Shown in pieces: positions 17,395 to 27,308 of a DNA stretch of 64,000 bases. The stretch's first letter is position 1, and each line of letters begins with the position of its first letter. A program made the position numbers and the translations under genes. The notes below the pieces were generated by a model. It ran no database searches and was not told where the DNA came from. It was given only the letters and a program-made list of their open reading frames with translations. Where the stretch lies: positions 64,501-128,500 of the forward strand of contig NZ_FNUM01000007.1 in the NCBI RefSeq assembly GCF_900107995.1. Reading direction: 5' to 3'. The DNA is from Alcanivorax sp. DSM 26293 (GTDB lineage Bacteria > Pseudomonadota > Gammaproteobacteria > Pseudomonadales > Alcanivoracaceae).

Positions 17395-17751
17395 ATGAAA
17401 CTCAGCACCCTCACTCCCCCCCTGCAGGCGCTTCACGATTCCTCCGATGACATCCTGCTGGTGTCGCTGATCAGCAGTGACGGCATGCCGGTGCTGCATA
17501 TCGGTGAGGGGCTGGATTACGACGAGCAAAGCGCCCTGTTCTTCGAGATGAAAAAGGCCTGCGACCGGGTGCTGGACGGGCTACGCCAGGGACACAGCGA
17601 GGAAATCTTTATCCGCTGCCGGGAAGGCTGCATCTGCATCTGGCCGGTGGGAGATATGGTTTTTGCCTGCCTGGCTCGCCCCTCGGTGAACTCCCAGCGG
17701 ATGCAGATGCTGGCCTGGAAAACCGTATCCGCACTGAGAAACCTGCTTTAA
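17395..17751 (+). CDS. Roadblock/LC7-like protein, 118 aa
   Basis: The protein has an alternating beta-alpha pattern of a roadblock fold: an N-terminal helix, ILLVSLISSDGMPVLHIG as paired strands, a helix with EMKKACDRVLDGL, then EIFIRCREGCICIWPVGDMVFACLA and a closing helix. The family includes small dimeric regulators of GTPases and motility. No MglA-like GTPase gene is near. The fold call is from pattern only. A hairpin with 8-bp stem GCCCGCGT lies at 17793-17816 after the gene. Confidence 0.55.
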   Translation: MKLSTLTPPLQALHDSSDDILLVSLISSDGMPVLHIGEGLDYDEQSALFFEMKKACDRVLDGLRQGHSEEIFIRCREGCICIWPVGDMVFACLARPSVNSQRMQMLAWKTVSALRNLL

Positions 17752-17924
17752 CCTGCCGCTCACTCCGCCTTCACATCCAGATCACAAAACGGGCCCGCGT
17801 CAGCTATCACGCGGGCTCCGCCTGCCTGAACCCGTTTCAACGCAACAAAAAAATACAGCGGCACCATAGAGAGATACCTGCGTTCTGATTAGCGTCGGGG
17901 CACGACTTTCTGGAGGGATATTTT

Positions 17925-19745
17925 ATGCATAGGAAAACAGGTCTTGGCGCCCTGTTGGCCGCGCTGTTGGGTGGCAGTGTGCTTAACCCGGTATGGGCCG
18001 ACGACACACCATCATATGCTGCGCAAACGCAGAACCAGGTCATTGATAATCAATATATTGTGACCCTGGCCCCGAACATCATAGAGCAGCTGGGGGTGAC
18101 CGATCTGACCACCGCCATCCGCACCCTGCTGGCCACCGTGGGTGGCGGCGAAGTGATTTATACCTACCAGCATGCACTCACAGGCATGACCGTGCGGCTG
18201 ACGGATCTACAGGCAAGCTTGCTGGGCCTGGTGCCCGGAGTGATCGGACTGGAACCGGACCGTCGGGTGCAGGCCATCGCCACCCAGGCAAATGCCACCT
18301 GGGGCCTGGACCGGGTGGATCAGCCCGCACTGCCCCTGGACGGCAGCTATCAGTACCCCAACAGCGCCGGCAACGATGTCACCGTTTATGTGATCGACAC
18401 CGGCCTGCGCGCCAGCCACACCGAATTCAGCGGGCGGGTCAGCCCGGGCCGTAACTTCGTCAGCAGCGGCGGCGGCTTCCTGTTTGGTGGCGGCAGCGTG
18501 GACCCGGCCAACACCAACGACTGTAATGGCCACGGCACCCATGTGGCCGGCACCGCCGTGGGCACCGTTTACGGGGTGGCCAAGCAGGCAAAGATTGCCC
18601 CCGTGCGTGTCCTGGGCTGTAACGGTAGCGGTAGCAACTCCGGCGTGATCGCCGGGGTGGACTGGGTGGCCGGCAATCACCGCAAACCCGCGGTGGCCAA
18701 TATGTCCCTGGGCGGCGGCGCGTCCAGCGCCCTGGACACTGCGGTGCGTAACGCCGTGGCCGCCGGTGTCAGCATGGTGGTGGCCGCCGGTAACGATAAC
18801 ACCAACGCCTGTAACGGCTCTCCCAACCGGGTGGCCGAGGCTCTGACCGTGGGGTCCACCACCCGCACGGACCAGCGCTCCTCGTTTTCCAATTTCGGCG
18901 CCTGTGTGGATCTGTTTGCGCCGGGTAGCGACATCACCTCGGCCTGGTATCAGTCCGATAGCCAGACCGCACGTCTGAACGGCACCTCCATGGCAGCGCC
19001 CCACGCCGCCGGTGCCGCCGCCCTGTATCTGGCCGCCAACCCCAGTGCCAGCCCACAGCAGGTTTTCACCGCGCTGGTGGATGGCAGTGCGACCGGCATG
19101 ATCAGTAATGCGGGCAACCAGTCCCCCAATCGCCTGTTGCAGGTGGATGAAGACGATGGCGGTACCGTGACGGACCGCCTGCCCACGGCCGCGTTCACCG
19201 CCCAGTGCAGCGGCACGGTGTGCCAGTTCGATGCCAGCGGCAGCAGCGATGACAATGGCGTGGCGGCCTGGGACTGGACCCTGGGTGATGGCAACGTGGC
19301 CAGTGGCGAGCAAATCAGTCACGACTACGGCACTGCCGGCAGCTTTACCGTGACCCTGACCGTCACCGACACCGCCAACCAGACCGCCAGCATTGATAAA
19401 GGCGTGATCAGCGAGGACACCAGCAACCCCTGCCCAAGCTGCACACGCTATGAGGGCAGCCTGGGGAATGGCAGCTCGGTCACCTTGCCTTCCGGTGGCT
19501 TCAGCTACGGTGGCGGCAATGTGGAAGCCTTCCTGTACAGCCCTGCCGGTGGTGCCTTCTCGCTGGCCCTGGAGCAACGTAGCTGCTTCCTCTTTTTCGG
19601 CTGTAGCTGGTCCCAGGTGGGCAGCGCCCAGCCGCAGAACGGCGTGGCGACCCTGAACGGCTCGGTGGGCAGCGGTACCTACCGCTGGCGCGTCACAGCG
19701 CAAAGCGGCTCCGGCGCTTATACGCTGTTGGCAAACCCGCGTTAA
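17925..19745 (+). CDS. Secreted subtilisin-family (S8, proteinase K-like) serine protease with PKD domain
   Basis: 606 aa pre-pro-protein. Signal peptide ending near VWA; I9-type propeptide (about 40-118, [10 protein letters not shown]...GVIGLEPDR); catalytic domain with Asp near 158 (VIDTGL), His near 203 (GHGTHVAGT), oxyanion Asn near 290 (AAGN) and Ser near 355 (GTSMAAPH); PKD-like domain (about 412-495, [17 protein letters not shown]); C-terminal beta domain resembling a pre-peptidase C-terminal domain (about 505-606). Paired Cys suggest disulfides and export. GGAGGG precedes the ATG. Probably a nutrient-scavenging extracellular protease. Confidence 0.93.
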   Translation: MHRKTGLGALLAALLGGSVLNPVWADDTPSYAAQTQNQVIDNQYIVTLAPNIIEQLGVTDLTTAIRTLLATVGGGEVIYTYQHALTGMTVRLTDLQASLLGLVPGVIGLEPDRRVQAIATQANATWGLDRVDQPALPLDGSYQYPNSAGNDVTVYVIDTGLRASHTEFSGRVSPGRNFVSSGGGFLFGGGSVDPANTNDCNGHGTHVAGTAVGTVYGVAKQAKIAPVRVLGCNGSGSNSGVIAGVDWVAGNHRKPAVANMSLGGGASSALDTAVRNAVAAGVSMVVAAGNDNTNACNGSPNRVAEALTVGSTTRTDQRSSFSNFGACVDLFAPGSDITSAWYQSDSQTARLNGTSMAAPHAAGAAALYLAANPSASPQQVFTALVDGSATGMISNAGNQSPNRLLQVDEDDGGTVTDRLPTAAFTAQCSGTVCQFDASGSSDDNGVAAWDWTLGDGNVASGEQISHDYGTAGSFTVTLTVTDTANQTASIDKGVISEDTSNPCPSCTRYEGSLGNGSSVTLPSGGFSYGGGNVEAFLYSPAGGAFSLALEQRSCFLFFGCSWSQVGSAQPQNGVATLNGSVGSGTYRWRVTAQSGSGAYTLLANPR

Positions 19746-19762
19746 CCCCACCCCCGGACACG

Positions 19763-19790
19763 AAAAAACCACCGCTTGCGGTGGTTTTTT
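19763..19790. terminator. Bidirectional intrinsic terminator
   Basis: ACCACCGC-TT-GCGGTGGT with A6 before and T6 after, between the convergent protease and ahpF genes. It can serve both strands. Confidence 0.9.
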
Positions 19791-19816
19791 CGTTCTACCG
19801 GTAAGCGTCAGCAGGA

Positions 19817-21439
19817 TCAGGCCACGGCAGCATCCTGTTGCGCGTCGCGATTCTGCTCAGCTTCGTACAAGTCTTCCAGACGGTCGCCCTGGGTCATCAG
19901 ATATTCGAAGGCCGCCAGGGACGCCTTGGAACCCTCGCCCATGGCAATGACGATCTGCTTGTAGGGCACCGTGGTCACATCGCCGCAGGCATAGATGCCT
20001 TCCTCTGAGGTCTGGCATTTCTCATTGATCACAATCTCGCCGAAGCGGGAGCGTTCCACTACCCCGTCCAGGAAATCACTGTTGGGCACCAGTCCGATCT
20101 GCACGAACACCCCTTCCAGCGGCAATTCATGGACGGTTTCCGTGGCCCGGTCCTGATACTCAATGGCACTGACCTTGCCGTTGCTGGCCTTGATTTCACG
20201 GGTGGCCGCGTTGCGGTGAATGGTGATATTGGCCTTCTGCTCGGCCTTGTCCACCAGCACCTTGTCCGCCTTCAGTTCGGGCATGAATTCAAACACGGTG
20301 ACGGATTTGACGATGCCGGCCAGATCCAGTGCCGCTTCAATACCGGAGTTACCGCCGCCGATTACCGCCACGTCCTTGCCCTTGAAGAAGGGACCGTCGC
20401 AATGCGGGCAGTAGGCCACACCGTTACCGATGTTCTCTTTCTCGCCGGGCACACCCAGCTCACGCCATTTGGCACCGGTGGCCACGATCACGGTCTTGGT
20501 GTCGATTTCCTCGCCGGAGGACAGCACCACGGTCTTGATCTGGCCGTTGCGCACCTCGGCCACTTTCAGGTGTTCCTTCACGGTCACATCGTATTCGTTC
20601 ATGTGGGCGTGCAGGGCACCGGACAGTTCCGGGCCGGTGGTTTTCTTCACCGAGATCAGGTTCTCGATATCCATGGTGTCTTTCACCTGGCCGCCAATAC
20701 GGTCGGCAATCAGGGTGACTTTCAGACCCTTGCGGGCACTGTAGATGGCCGACGCCACGCCGGCGGGGCCGCCGCCGATCACGGTCACGTCCTGCAGCGG
20801 CAGTTTTTCCCCGGCGCTTGCCTGGGCGATGGCCGGATCAAACGCCAGCAGTTTGTCGATCAGCTCGGCGGCGGTGACCTTGCCATTGGCGAACAGCTCG
20901 CCATTCAGGTACACGCTGGGAACACCCTGGATGTCCCGGGCCTTCACGGTGTCCTGGAACAGGCCGCCGTCGATCATTTCAGTCTTGATGCGCGGATTGA
21001 GCAAGGCGAACTGATTGAGCGCCTGCACCACGTCCGGACAGTTGTGACAGCTCAGGCTGATGAACACCTCGAAATGCAGGTCGTCTTTCACGTTGGCGAC
21101 CATGCGCTGCAGGCTGTCATCCAGCTTGATGTCGGTACCTGATGCATGCAGAAACGCCAGCACCAGGGAGTTGAATTCGTGGCCGGCCGGAATACCGGAA
21201 AAACGGATACCGGTGTCCTCGCCGTCCGCCTCCAGCAGGAAGGAAAGGGGGCTGCGCAGGGCATCACCCAGGTCCCGTTCCTCGAAGGCCAGGTTGTCAC
21301 TGACACCGGCGATGTCGGAGAGAAACGTCACCAGTTCATCGCGCTTTTCGTGCGCACCGGTCTGCAGCACGAAGGTGATTTTTTTCTGCATGTTGGCTGC
21401 ATAGCCTTTCAGGGCTTGCAGGATGTCATTCGTGAGCAT
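19817..21439 (-). CDS. ahpF: Alkyl hydroperoxide reductase subunit F
   Basis: 540 aa. FAD-dependent disulfide reductase that passes electrons from NADH to AhpC. The N-terminal double thioredoxin fold carries the redox pair [12 protein letters not shown]; then the FAD loop [19 protein letters not shown], the second redox centre [10 protein letters not shown], the NAD loop [17 protein letters not shown], and the end [24 protein letters not shown]. The C-terminal tail is about 20 residues longer than in E. coli. Downstream of ahpC on the same strand, 99 bp apart, so likely cotranscribed. Confidence 0.98.
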   Translation of the reverse strand: MLTNDILQALKGYAANMQKKITFVLQTGAHEKRDELVTFLSDIAGVSDNLAFEERDLGDALRSPLSFLLEADGEDTGIRFSGIPAGHEFNSLVLAFLHASGTDIKLDDSLQRMVANVKDDLHFEVFISLSCHNCPDVVQALNQFALLNPRIKTEMIDGGLFQDTVKARDIQGVPSVYLNGELFANGKVTAAELIDKLLAFDPAIAQASAGEKLPLQDVTVIGGGPAGVASAIYSARKGLKVTLIADRIGGQVKDTMDIENLISVKKTTGPELSGALHAHMNEYDVTVKEHLKVAEVRNGQIKTVVLSSGEEIDTKTVIVATGAKWRELGVPGEKENIGNGVAYCPHCDGPFFKGKDVAVIGGGNSGIEAALDLAGIVKSVTVFEFMPELKADKVLVDKAEQKANITIHRNAATREIKASNGKVSAIEYQDRATETVHELPLEGVFVQIGLVPNSDFLDGVVERSRFGEIVINEKCQTSEEGIYACGDVTTVPYKQIVIAMGEGSKASLAAFEYLMTQGDRLEDLYEAEQNRDAQQDAAVA

Positions 21440-21538
21440 GTCTGTTCCTTTCCTTGTTCATGGGTGACAGTGCAAAGGGATGGGCGCCCCCAACCCTCCT
21501 CCCGGTGAGGGAGAAGGACAGGGAGGCAACGGACTGGT

Positions 21539-22102
21539 TTAGATCTTGCCGACCAGGTCCAGGGAAGGCGCCAGGGTCTGCTCGCCTTCTTTCCACTTGG
21601 CCGGGCACACTTCACCGGGGTGGTTGCGAACGTATTGGGCGGCTTTCACCTTGCGCATCAGGTCGTCGGCGTCACGGCCGATGCCTTCGGCGGTGATTTC
21701 CATGGCCTGGATCACGCCATCCGGATCGATCAGGAAGGTGGCACGATCTGCCAGGCCCTGACCTTCACGCATCACACCGAAATTGTTGGTGATGGTGCCG
21801 GTCTGGTCGCCGACCATGTAGTAGTTGATCTTGCCGATGGTCTCGGAGGTGTCGTGCCAGGCCTTGTGGGTGAAGTGGGTATCGGTGGATACGGAGAACA
21901 CTTCCACGCCCAGCTTCTGCAGCTCGTCATATTTGTCAGCCACATCACCCAGTTCGGTGGGGCACACAAAGGTAAAGTCGGCGGGATAGAAGAAAAAGAT
22001 GGCCCACTTGCCTTTCACATCCGCTTCGGAGATGTCGACAAACTCGCCCTGCTTGAAGGCGGTGGCGTTGAACGGTTGGATTTCGCTGTTGATCAGTGCC
22101 AT
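21539..22102 (-). CDS. ahpC: Alkyl hydroperoxide reductase subunit C (2-Cys peroxiredoxin)
   Basis: 187 aa, standard length. Reduces hydrogen peroxide and organic peroxides. Peroxidatic Cys47 in DFTFVCPTE, resolving Cys near 166 in GEVCPAKW, and the C-terminal end [22 protein letters not shown] lies before the ATG. An OxyR-type four-element site lies 79-115 bp upstream. With ahpF it forms the usual peroxide-defence pair, next to the photolyase genes. Confidence 0.98.
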   Translation of the reverse strand: MALINSEIQPFNATAFKQGEFVDISEADVKGKWAIFFFYPADFTFVCPTELGDVADKYDELQKLGVEVFSVSTDTHFTHKAWHDTSETIGKINYYMVGDQTGTITNNFGVMREGQGLADRATFLIDPDGVIQAMEITAEGIGRDADDLMRKVKAAQYVRNHPGEVCPAKWKEGEQTLAPSLDLVGKI

Positions 22103-22180
22103 GTGGTTAAGACTCCCTAGGTTGGCTTATCGATTCGTTTCGACGAGCAATAGAATGGGGAATCTGCCCTGATAGTTAAA

Positions 22181-22217
22181 TTTGAAACTTCTTATCATGG
22201 CGATAGGGAATATCTAA
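22181..22217 (-). promoter_or_regulatory. OxyR-type binding site upstream of ahpC
   Basis: Minus strand TTAG-N7-CTAT-N7-ATAA-N7-CAAA. The OxyR consensus is ATAG-N7-CTAT-N7-ATAG-N7-CTAT; the spacing is exact and 12 of 16 positions match. It lies where an activator of ahpC would bind. No oxyR gene is in this window. Confidence 0.7.
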
Positions 22218-22235
22218 CGAACCTACCGTGCCCTC

Positions 22236-23741
22236 TCAAAACAGGGACAGCTGGGAATCATCCGCCTTGCGGCCGCGGCGAGGGCGACGCCGGCGGCTGC
22301 CATGGCGTTGATTGACGGCCCGGCTCTCGTCCCGGAAACCGGCCTGCTGTCGGGCCTGGGCCAGTCGTTGACGGGCCTCGCGCACGGCCGTGTCGAAACA
22401 CACCAGCGGTGCCGGGTAATCCTGCCCGATCACCACGCCGGCGTCCCGTTGCTGGCGCGGCCCCATCTGCCAGGGCTGATGAATCCAGGTGGACGAGACC
22501 TTGCCCAGCTCCGGCACCCAACGGCGAATAAAGGTGCCCTCCGGGTCCAGTTTGCGGGCCTGCAAGGTGGGGTTGTACATGCGCAGCGCATTGATGCCGG
22601 TGACACCGGCCTGCATCTGCACCTGGGGAAAATGGATGCCCGGCTCGTAATCCACAAACAGGCGCGCCAGATGCAACGCCGGTTGCCGCCAGTGCAGCCA
22701 GAGCGGATAACAGGCCATGGACACCAGCATGGCGCGCATGCGGAAGTTGATCCAGCCATGGTGGTGCAGATAACGCATGGCCGCATCCACCAGCGGCCAG
22801 CCGGTATGGCCGCTCTGCCAGGCCGCCAACCACTGCGGGTTGCCCGGTTCATCACGCAGGTTACGCAACAGCGGGTGCACGCTGCAGGTCTCCATGGACA
22901 CCTGGTCTTCCAGTTTCTGGATAAAGTGGCAGTGCCACCACAGGCGTGACTCGAAGGCGGACAGACCGGCTCGCAGGGCCGGATCCTCCTCCTGCTCCAG
23001 CGCTTCCCAGGTCTCCTGCACGACCCGGCGCAGGCTCAGACAGCCCCAGGCCAGATAGGGGCTGATACGCGCGCCGCAGTGCTCCGCTTTCTGCGGGGCA
23101 CTGATGCCACCGCGATAACCCCGTGCCCGCCGCTCCAGAAAACTCTGCCAGACCGGTTCCGCCGTATCGGTGCCACCATGCTGACGCCCCGGGCAGTCGG
23201 AACGGTCTGCACCTCGGGCAGTGCGCAAATCCGGCCAGGGATCGGCGGGGACTGCCGCCTGGATACGGGACGGCAGCGTGGCCAGGGGACGGGTCATGAA
23301 TTGCTGCCAGTGGGCGCCCCAGTGATCCCGGTCCAGACAGGGGCGCTGGACGCCAAAAGGCGCTTCCTCATGCCAGGGCACCCGCTGCTCCCGGCACCAC
23401 TGCTTCACGGCCCGGTCGCGGGCGTAGGTCCAGGCGCCGCCGTATTCCTCATGACTGTGCAGCACCATGTCACCAAGCCGGTGTTGCAGACCCGCCAGCA
23501 CGGAAACGGCCTCCCCTTCCACCACCCACAGCGGCAACCCCAGCCGGGCCAGTTGCCCGCGCAGATCCCGCAGGCTTTCCGCCACAAAACGCCATTGCCG
23601 CAGGCTGGTGTCCGGCTGCTGCCAGTACGCGGGCTCCAGGATATACAGCGGCAACACCGGGCCTTCCCGGCAGGCTCGGGCCAGCGGGCCGTGATCGTGT
23701 GCGCGCAGGTCGCGCTTGAACCAGACCACTTGCACCGTCAT
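22236..23741 (-). CDS. Photolyase/cryptochrome family protein, class uncertain
   Basis: 501 aa. N-terminal alpha/beta domain ([18 protein letters not shown]) for an antenna pigment and C-terminal FAD domain: [47 protein letters not shown]. Where CPD photolyases have GTDAAPYFRIFNP it has [20 protein letters not shown], so it is a divergent branch. The C-terminus is very basic ([12 protein letters not shown]), suggesting DNA or RNA contact. The ATG at 23741 overlaps the CRY-DASH stop as ATGA. Repair activity or a light-sensing role cannot be decided from sequence. Confidence 0.85.
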   Translation of the reverse strand: MTVQVVWFKRDLRAHDHGPLARACREGPVLPLYILEPAYWQQPDTSLRQWRFVAESLRDLRGQLARLGLPLWVVEGEAVSVLAGLQHRLGDMVLHSHEEYGGAWTYARDRAVKQWCREQRVPWHEEAPFGVQRPCLDRDHWGAHWQQFMTRPLATLPSRIQAAVPADPWPDLRTARGADRSDCPGRQHGGTDTAEPVWQSFLERRARGYRGGISAPQKAEHCGARISPYLAWGCLSLRRVVQETWEALEQEEDPALRAGLSAFESRLWWHCHFIQKLEDQVSMETCSVHPLLRNLRDEPGNPQWLAAWQSGHTGWPLVDAAMRYLHHHGWINFRMRAMLVSMACYPLWLHWRQPALHLARLFVDYEPGIHFPQVQMQAGVTGINALRMYNPTLQARKLDPEGTFIRRWVPELGKVSSTWIHQPWQMGPRQQRDAGVVIGQDYPAPLVCFDTAVREARQRLAQARQQAGFRDESRAVNQRHGSRRRRPRRGRKADDSQLSLF

Positions 23742-25162
23742 GCCAGTTTCCGGTCCGCAGCGGGGAGCGGCAGCATGGCCGCCGGGTAATCGGGCAGCGG
23801 ATCCGCCTGGCCAAAGGTGAAATGCAGTGACAAACACTGACGCGCAGAGAGTGGCCGCAGGGCGGGCAACCAGTAATGCAGATGCTCGCCCCGGGGATCG
23901 TACTGCCGGCACTGGCGGGTGGGACTGAAGCGTCGACCGCCACGGGCGTCGTGCCCCACGCCGGCGATGTAGGCCCAGTTGCCCCAGTTGGAAGCCACAT
24001 CATCGTCCACCAGGTAATGCTGAAACCAGCGGGCGCCCCGACGCCAATCCAGCCCCATATCGTTCACCCAGAAGCTGGCCAGGTTCTGCCGCCCCCGGTT
24101 GGAGGCATAGCCTGTGGCCATTAGTTCGCGCAGGTTGGCATCGATAAAGGGGAGCCCGGTCTCGGCCTGACACCAACGCTGCCAGTATTCCCGGGCCAAT
24201 AACGATGTCGGTTCTGGCTGTCCCGGTCCCTCGTCATTGAGACCGGCATACTGAAACACCCGCGCCCCATGCTCCCGCAGCGACCAGTGGTAAAACTCCC
24301 GCCACAGCAATTCCACCCGCAGCCATTCACTGCCCGGGTTGGCACCCTCAACGGCCTCATAGTCGAGAATGCGCTGCCAGACCCGCCTCACAGACACATT
24401 GCCCCAGGCCAGGTAGGCGCTCAGACGGCTGGAGTAATGTTCGCCGATCAGTTGATTCCGGGTCTGCTTGTAGTGGTCCACGCTGCGGGTTTCAAACAGA
24501 TAATGTTCCAGCCACTGCAGACCGGCCTGCTCTCCCCCGCTCAGGGAAAAGTAGTCCCGGGAGTTTCGCTGCCAATGCTGGCAGCGTAACGCCAATAGTT
24601 CGCGGGCCGGTTCGGCAAAGGCTGGGGGCAGCAGGGGTTGGGCGGCTAGAAGAGACGGCGCAGGACCGTCCGGCGATGTGACCGGCTCGCCGTCCCGGCT
24701 CTCCACCTTGCGCCGGAAACGGCTGAAGGTGGCCGGGAACGATCCTTCCCAGGGCAAGGCCTCGGCGGCAAGCAAGGTCTGGGTCTCTTCCTCGACAACC
24801 CGGATGCCGGCCTGTCGCAGTGCGGCAATCATGGCGGCTTCTTCCGGGGCCTGGGCCACCGCGGTCACCACCTGCAAAGACTGGCTGGCATGCCAGTGGC
24901 CAAACAGGGTCACCGGGTCCGCCCGCAGACACTGCAGGGCCACCCCCAATTGGGCCAGCCGCGCCTGCAAATCGTCGAGGCTTTCCAGCAGAAAGGCAGA
25001 CTTGGCCGACCCCAGCCGATCCATGCCGTCCGCGTCCGCTTGCAACCAATGATCGGGCAACAGGTACAGGCCCAGCACCGGCTGCGACAGGCTGGCCGCC
25101 CGCTGCAGCAGCGGCTGGTCTGCCACGCGTAAATCCTGCCGGAACCAGACCACGGTAATCAT
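23738..25162 (-). CDS. DASH-family cryptochrome (CRY-DASH)
   Basis: 474 aa. [19 protein letters not shown] starts the antenna domain. DASH features are [64 protein letters not shown] and [15 protein letters not shown], ending with [31 protein letters not shown] proteins repair CPDs in single-stranded DNA and some act as blue-light sensors. It overlaps genes on both sides by 4 bp, the sign of a tightly coupled operon. Confidence 0.95.
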   Translation of the reverse strand: MITVVWFRQDLRVADQPLLQRAASLSQPVLGLYLLPDHWLQADADGMDRLGSAKSAFLLESLDDLQARLAQLGVALQCLRADPVTLFGHWHASQSLQVVTAVAQAPEEAAMIAALRQAGIRVVEEETQTLLAAEALPWEGSFPATFSRFRRKVESRDGEPVTSPDGPAPSLLAAQPLLPPAFAEPARELLALRCQHWQRNSRDYFSLSGGEQAGLQWLEHYLFETRSVDHYKQTRNQLIGEHYSSRLSAYLAWGNVSVRRVWQRILDYEAVEGANPGSEWLRVELLWREFYHWSLREHGARVFQYAGLNDEGPGQPEPTSLLAREYWQRWCQAETGLPFIDANLRELMATGYASNRGRQNLASFWVNDMGLDWRRGARWFQHYLVDDDVASNWGNWAYIAGVGHDARGGRRFSPTRQCRQYDPRGEHLHYWLPALRPLSARQCLSLHFTFGQADPLPDYPAAMLPLPAADRKLA

Positions 25163-25314
25163 TGTGGCCTCCCCTGACGGCGACAGCGTTCACTGCAGTA
25201 CACCACCTGCTCCCAGTGCCGCGCCCATTTGCGACGCCAACTGAAAGGTCGCTGGCAGACCGGGCAGGTTTTCTCCGGCAGCGCCGCCTTGTTGCCCTTC
25301 CAGCCGCGGCTCAC
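25159..25314 (-). CDS. DUF2256 zinc-ribbon-like protein, 51 aa
   Basis: Too short for usual gene finders. It starts at GTG (25312-25314) inside the stop of the upstream photolyase (GTGA) and ends in ATGA with CRY-DASH. The protein begins [19 protein letters not shown] and continues [20 protein letters not shown], then SERCRRQ. The CPVC and CSERC pairs form a four-Cys zinc site (three of the four residues unmistakable, fourth in SERC). The family is often found beside photolyase/cryptochrome genes; its function is not known to me. Confidence 0.88.
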   Translation of the reverse strand: MSRGWKGNKAALPEKTCPVCQRPFSWRRKWARHWEQVVYCSERCRRQGRPQ

Positions 25315-26831
25315 AGAGCCTCCGGGTCTGCCAGCAACTGCTCTGCGCGATCCAGCATGGCGTTCACCTTGGCGGGATCCATGCGATCAAGGTTGCGATA
25401 GATCATCCGCATGCGGTGGTTGTGCTGGAACTGGCCGCGATGACGATGAATGAAATGCCAGTAGAGGGAGTTGAACGGGCAGCTGTCCGATTCGCTGGCG
25501 GTCTTGACGTTGTACTGGCAGTGCTTGCAATAGTCGGACATGCGATTGATGTAACTGCCGGACGCTGCGTAGGGTTTGCTACCCAGATAGCCGCCATCCG
25601 CATGCATCACCATCCCCAGGGTGTTGGGCAACTCCACCCAGTCGTAGGCATCCACATACACCTCCAGGTACCACTGACAAATGGCCTCCGGCAGCACCCC
25701 CAGCAGCAGGGCAAAATTGCCGGTGACCATCAGCCTCTGGATATGATGGGCGTAGGCATGATCCAGCGTGTTGCGCAGTGATTCCGACATGCAGTGCATG
25801 CGCGTGTCGCCGCTCCAGTAATAACCGGGCAGTGGACGCTGATTGTTGAGCCGGTTTTCTGCGGCGTAATCCGGCATCAGCAGCCAGTAGATTCCCCGCA
25901 CATATTCCCGCCAGCCCAGTATCTGGCGAATAAACCCCTCCACCGCATTGAGCGGCGCCAGACCATCCCACCAGGCCTGCTCGGCGGCCTGGCAGACCGC
26001 CAGCGGGTCCAGCAGGCCAATGTTCAGATACGGCGACAGCAGGCTGTGGAACAGGGTGTCTTCGCCGGTGACCATGGCATCCTGGAAATCACCGAAGTGC
26101 GGCAGGCGCTGTTGGATAAAGTGCGCCAGCGCCTGTTGCGCCTGGGCGGCGGTGGTGCCCCAGCGAAAATCCGTCAGGTTGCCGAGGTGTTCCGGAAACG
26201 CCTGCTCCACCAGCGCCAGCACCTCCCTGTCGATGGCATCGCGGGGGAAGGAAAGGTCCACGGGCAAGGGGACCTCCCCCTTGTAGGCCTTGCGGTTGCT
26301 GGCATCGAAATTCCATTGGCCACCCACCGGTTCATCCCCTTCCATGAGCAGGCCGGTGTGGCGACGCATTTCCCGGTAGAAAAACTCCATGCGCAGCTGT
26401 TTCTTGCCACTGGCCCAGCGCTGGAAGAACGCCGGCGAGCAGAGAAACCGACTGTCCTGCAGGCAGGTGACCGGACAGGGCAACTGGCGGGGCCACTGCG
26501 CCTCAATCTGCTGCTGCAAACGGTATTCGCCGCAGTGGGTCACCACCAGCTCTTCGGCGGATTCACAGACCGGCACCAGCACATCCAGCAGGCTGGTGTG
26601 GTCATGCTCGCCATAGGCAAGGTAGTCCAGTTGCCAGCCCGCTTCGCGCAGGTCCGCGGCAAAGTGGCGCATGGCACTGAAGATAAAGGCAATCTTCTGC
26701 TTGTGGTGACCCACGTAGGTGGCCTCGGCGGGCACCTCCGCCATCACCAGCCGGTCGCGGGTTTTGTCCAGCGCCTGCAACGTGGGCAGGGACAGGCTGA
26801 GCTGGTCACCCAGAATGATTCCGACTTTCAC
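25311..26831 (-). CDS. Bacterial (6-4) photolyase-type, iron-sulfur photolyase-related protein (FeS-BCP group)
   Basis: 506 aa. Starts [16 protein letters not shown] at GTG (26829-26831) after GGGAGAGG; an ATG at 26921 would cross the nested palindrome. Matches the prokaryotic group that includes Agrobacterium Phr[49 protein letters not shown], and four Cys suited to a [4Fe-4S] cluster (one in [11 protein letters not shown], then YCKHC and DSCPFN). These enzymes repair (6-4) photoproducts with FAD and a lumazine antenna. First gene of the four-gene light operon. Confidence 0.93.
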   Translation of the reverse strand: MKVGIILGDQLSLSLPTLQALDKTRDRLVMAEVPAEATYVGHHKQKIAFIFSAMRHFAADLREAGWQLDYLAYGEHDHTSLLDVLVPVCESAEELVVTHCGEYRLQQQIEAQWPRQLPCPVTCLQDSRFLCSPAFFQRWASGKKQLRMEFFYREMRRHTGLLMEGDEPVGGQWNFDASNRKAYKGEVPLPVDLSFPRDAIDREVLALVEQAFPEHLGNLTDFRWGTTAAQAQQALAHFIQQRLPHFGDFQDAMVTGEDTLFHSLLSPYLNIGLLDPLAVCQAAEQAWWDGLAPLNAVEGFIRQILGWREYVRGIYWLLMPDYAAENRLNNQRPLPGYYWSGDTRMHCMSESLRNTLDHAYAHHIQRLMVTGNFALLLGVLPEAICQWYLEVYVDAYDWVELPNTLGMVMHADGGYLGSKPYAASGSYINRMSDYCKHCQYNVKTASESDSCPFNSLYWHFIHRHRGQFQHNHRMRMIYRNLDRMDPAKVNAMLDRAEQLLADPEAL

Positions 26832-26881
26832 GACCTCTCCCGCAACATCTGAAAGTTCAAGAATGCCGTCATGGGAGTGGC

Positions 26882-26927
26882 TGCCGGGTGAAGGAACCCG
26901 GCCCGGGTCAATCTGTCTCACCCGGCA
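26882..26927. promoter_or_regulatory. Nested palindromes in the photolyase promoter region
   Basis: Outer arms TGCCGGGTGA / TCACCCGGCA (10 bp, perfect), with ACCCGG-C-CCGGGT inside. The structure lies between two divergent starts (26831 minus, 26951 plus). It could be an operator pair or an RNA hairpin in either transcript. Confidence 0.45.
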
Positions 26928-26950
26928 AGGCAGCGACAGGGAGAAAACCC

Positions 26951-27259
26951 ATGGTGCGAATCGTACTGATGGCGACCATTCTGCTGGCCGGCATGGTGCA
27001 TGCCGAGGGTTACGACTATATCCGTGGTGATGATGTCTATGAGGAGGACTATCACTACGGGGTAGATTATGACGGCCTGAGCAGTGTTCCGCAGACCCGG
27101 CTCGGCGGCAGCAGCAGAAGCGATGATGCCGGCGGGCGGCTCAAGCAACAGGCCCGGGACCTGCAGAAAGAGACCACCCAGCCCTCCATGACGCGGGAGC
27201 TGGAAAAGTGGCAGGCGGATGACAGCCTGACACCGCCCACCCCGGTCGAGAAGCCATAA
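26951..27259 (+). CDS. Small exported protein, 102 aa, unknown
   Basis: ATG at 26951 (MVRIVLMATILLAGMVHAEG) begins a clear signal peptide with AHA/VHA-type cleavage site before EGYDYIRG. The mature part is acidic and Tyr-rich (DDVYEEDYHYGVDYD), then a hydrophilic helix (RLKQQARDLQKET) and a Pro/Thr tail. No family recognised. It is divergent from the photolyase operon. A reading from 26888 would add residues through the palindromes and is rejected. Confidence 0.6.
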   Translation: MVRIVLMATILLAGMVHAEGYDYIRGDDVYEEDYHYGVDYDGLSSVPQTRLGGSSRSDDAGGRLKQQARDLQKETTQPSMTRELEKWQADDSLTPPTPVEKP

Positions 27260-27308
27260 AGGATTGCTGGCGCCTTGTTCACAAGGTGCCAACGGCTTTT
27301 TCGCCGTA

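Noticed and set aside
18207-19772. 521-codon frame on the minus strand
   Set aside because: Antisense of the subtilase gene; low-complexity Gly/His/Ala composition and no start signals.
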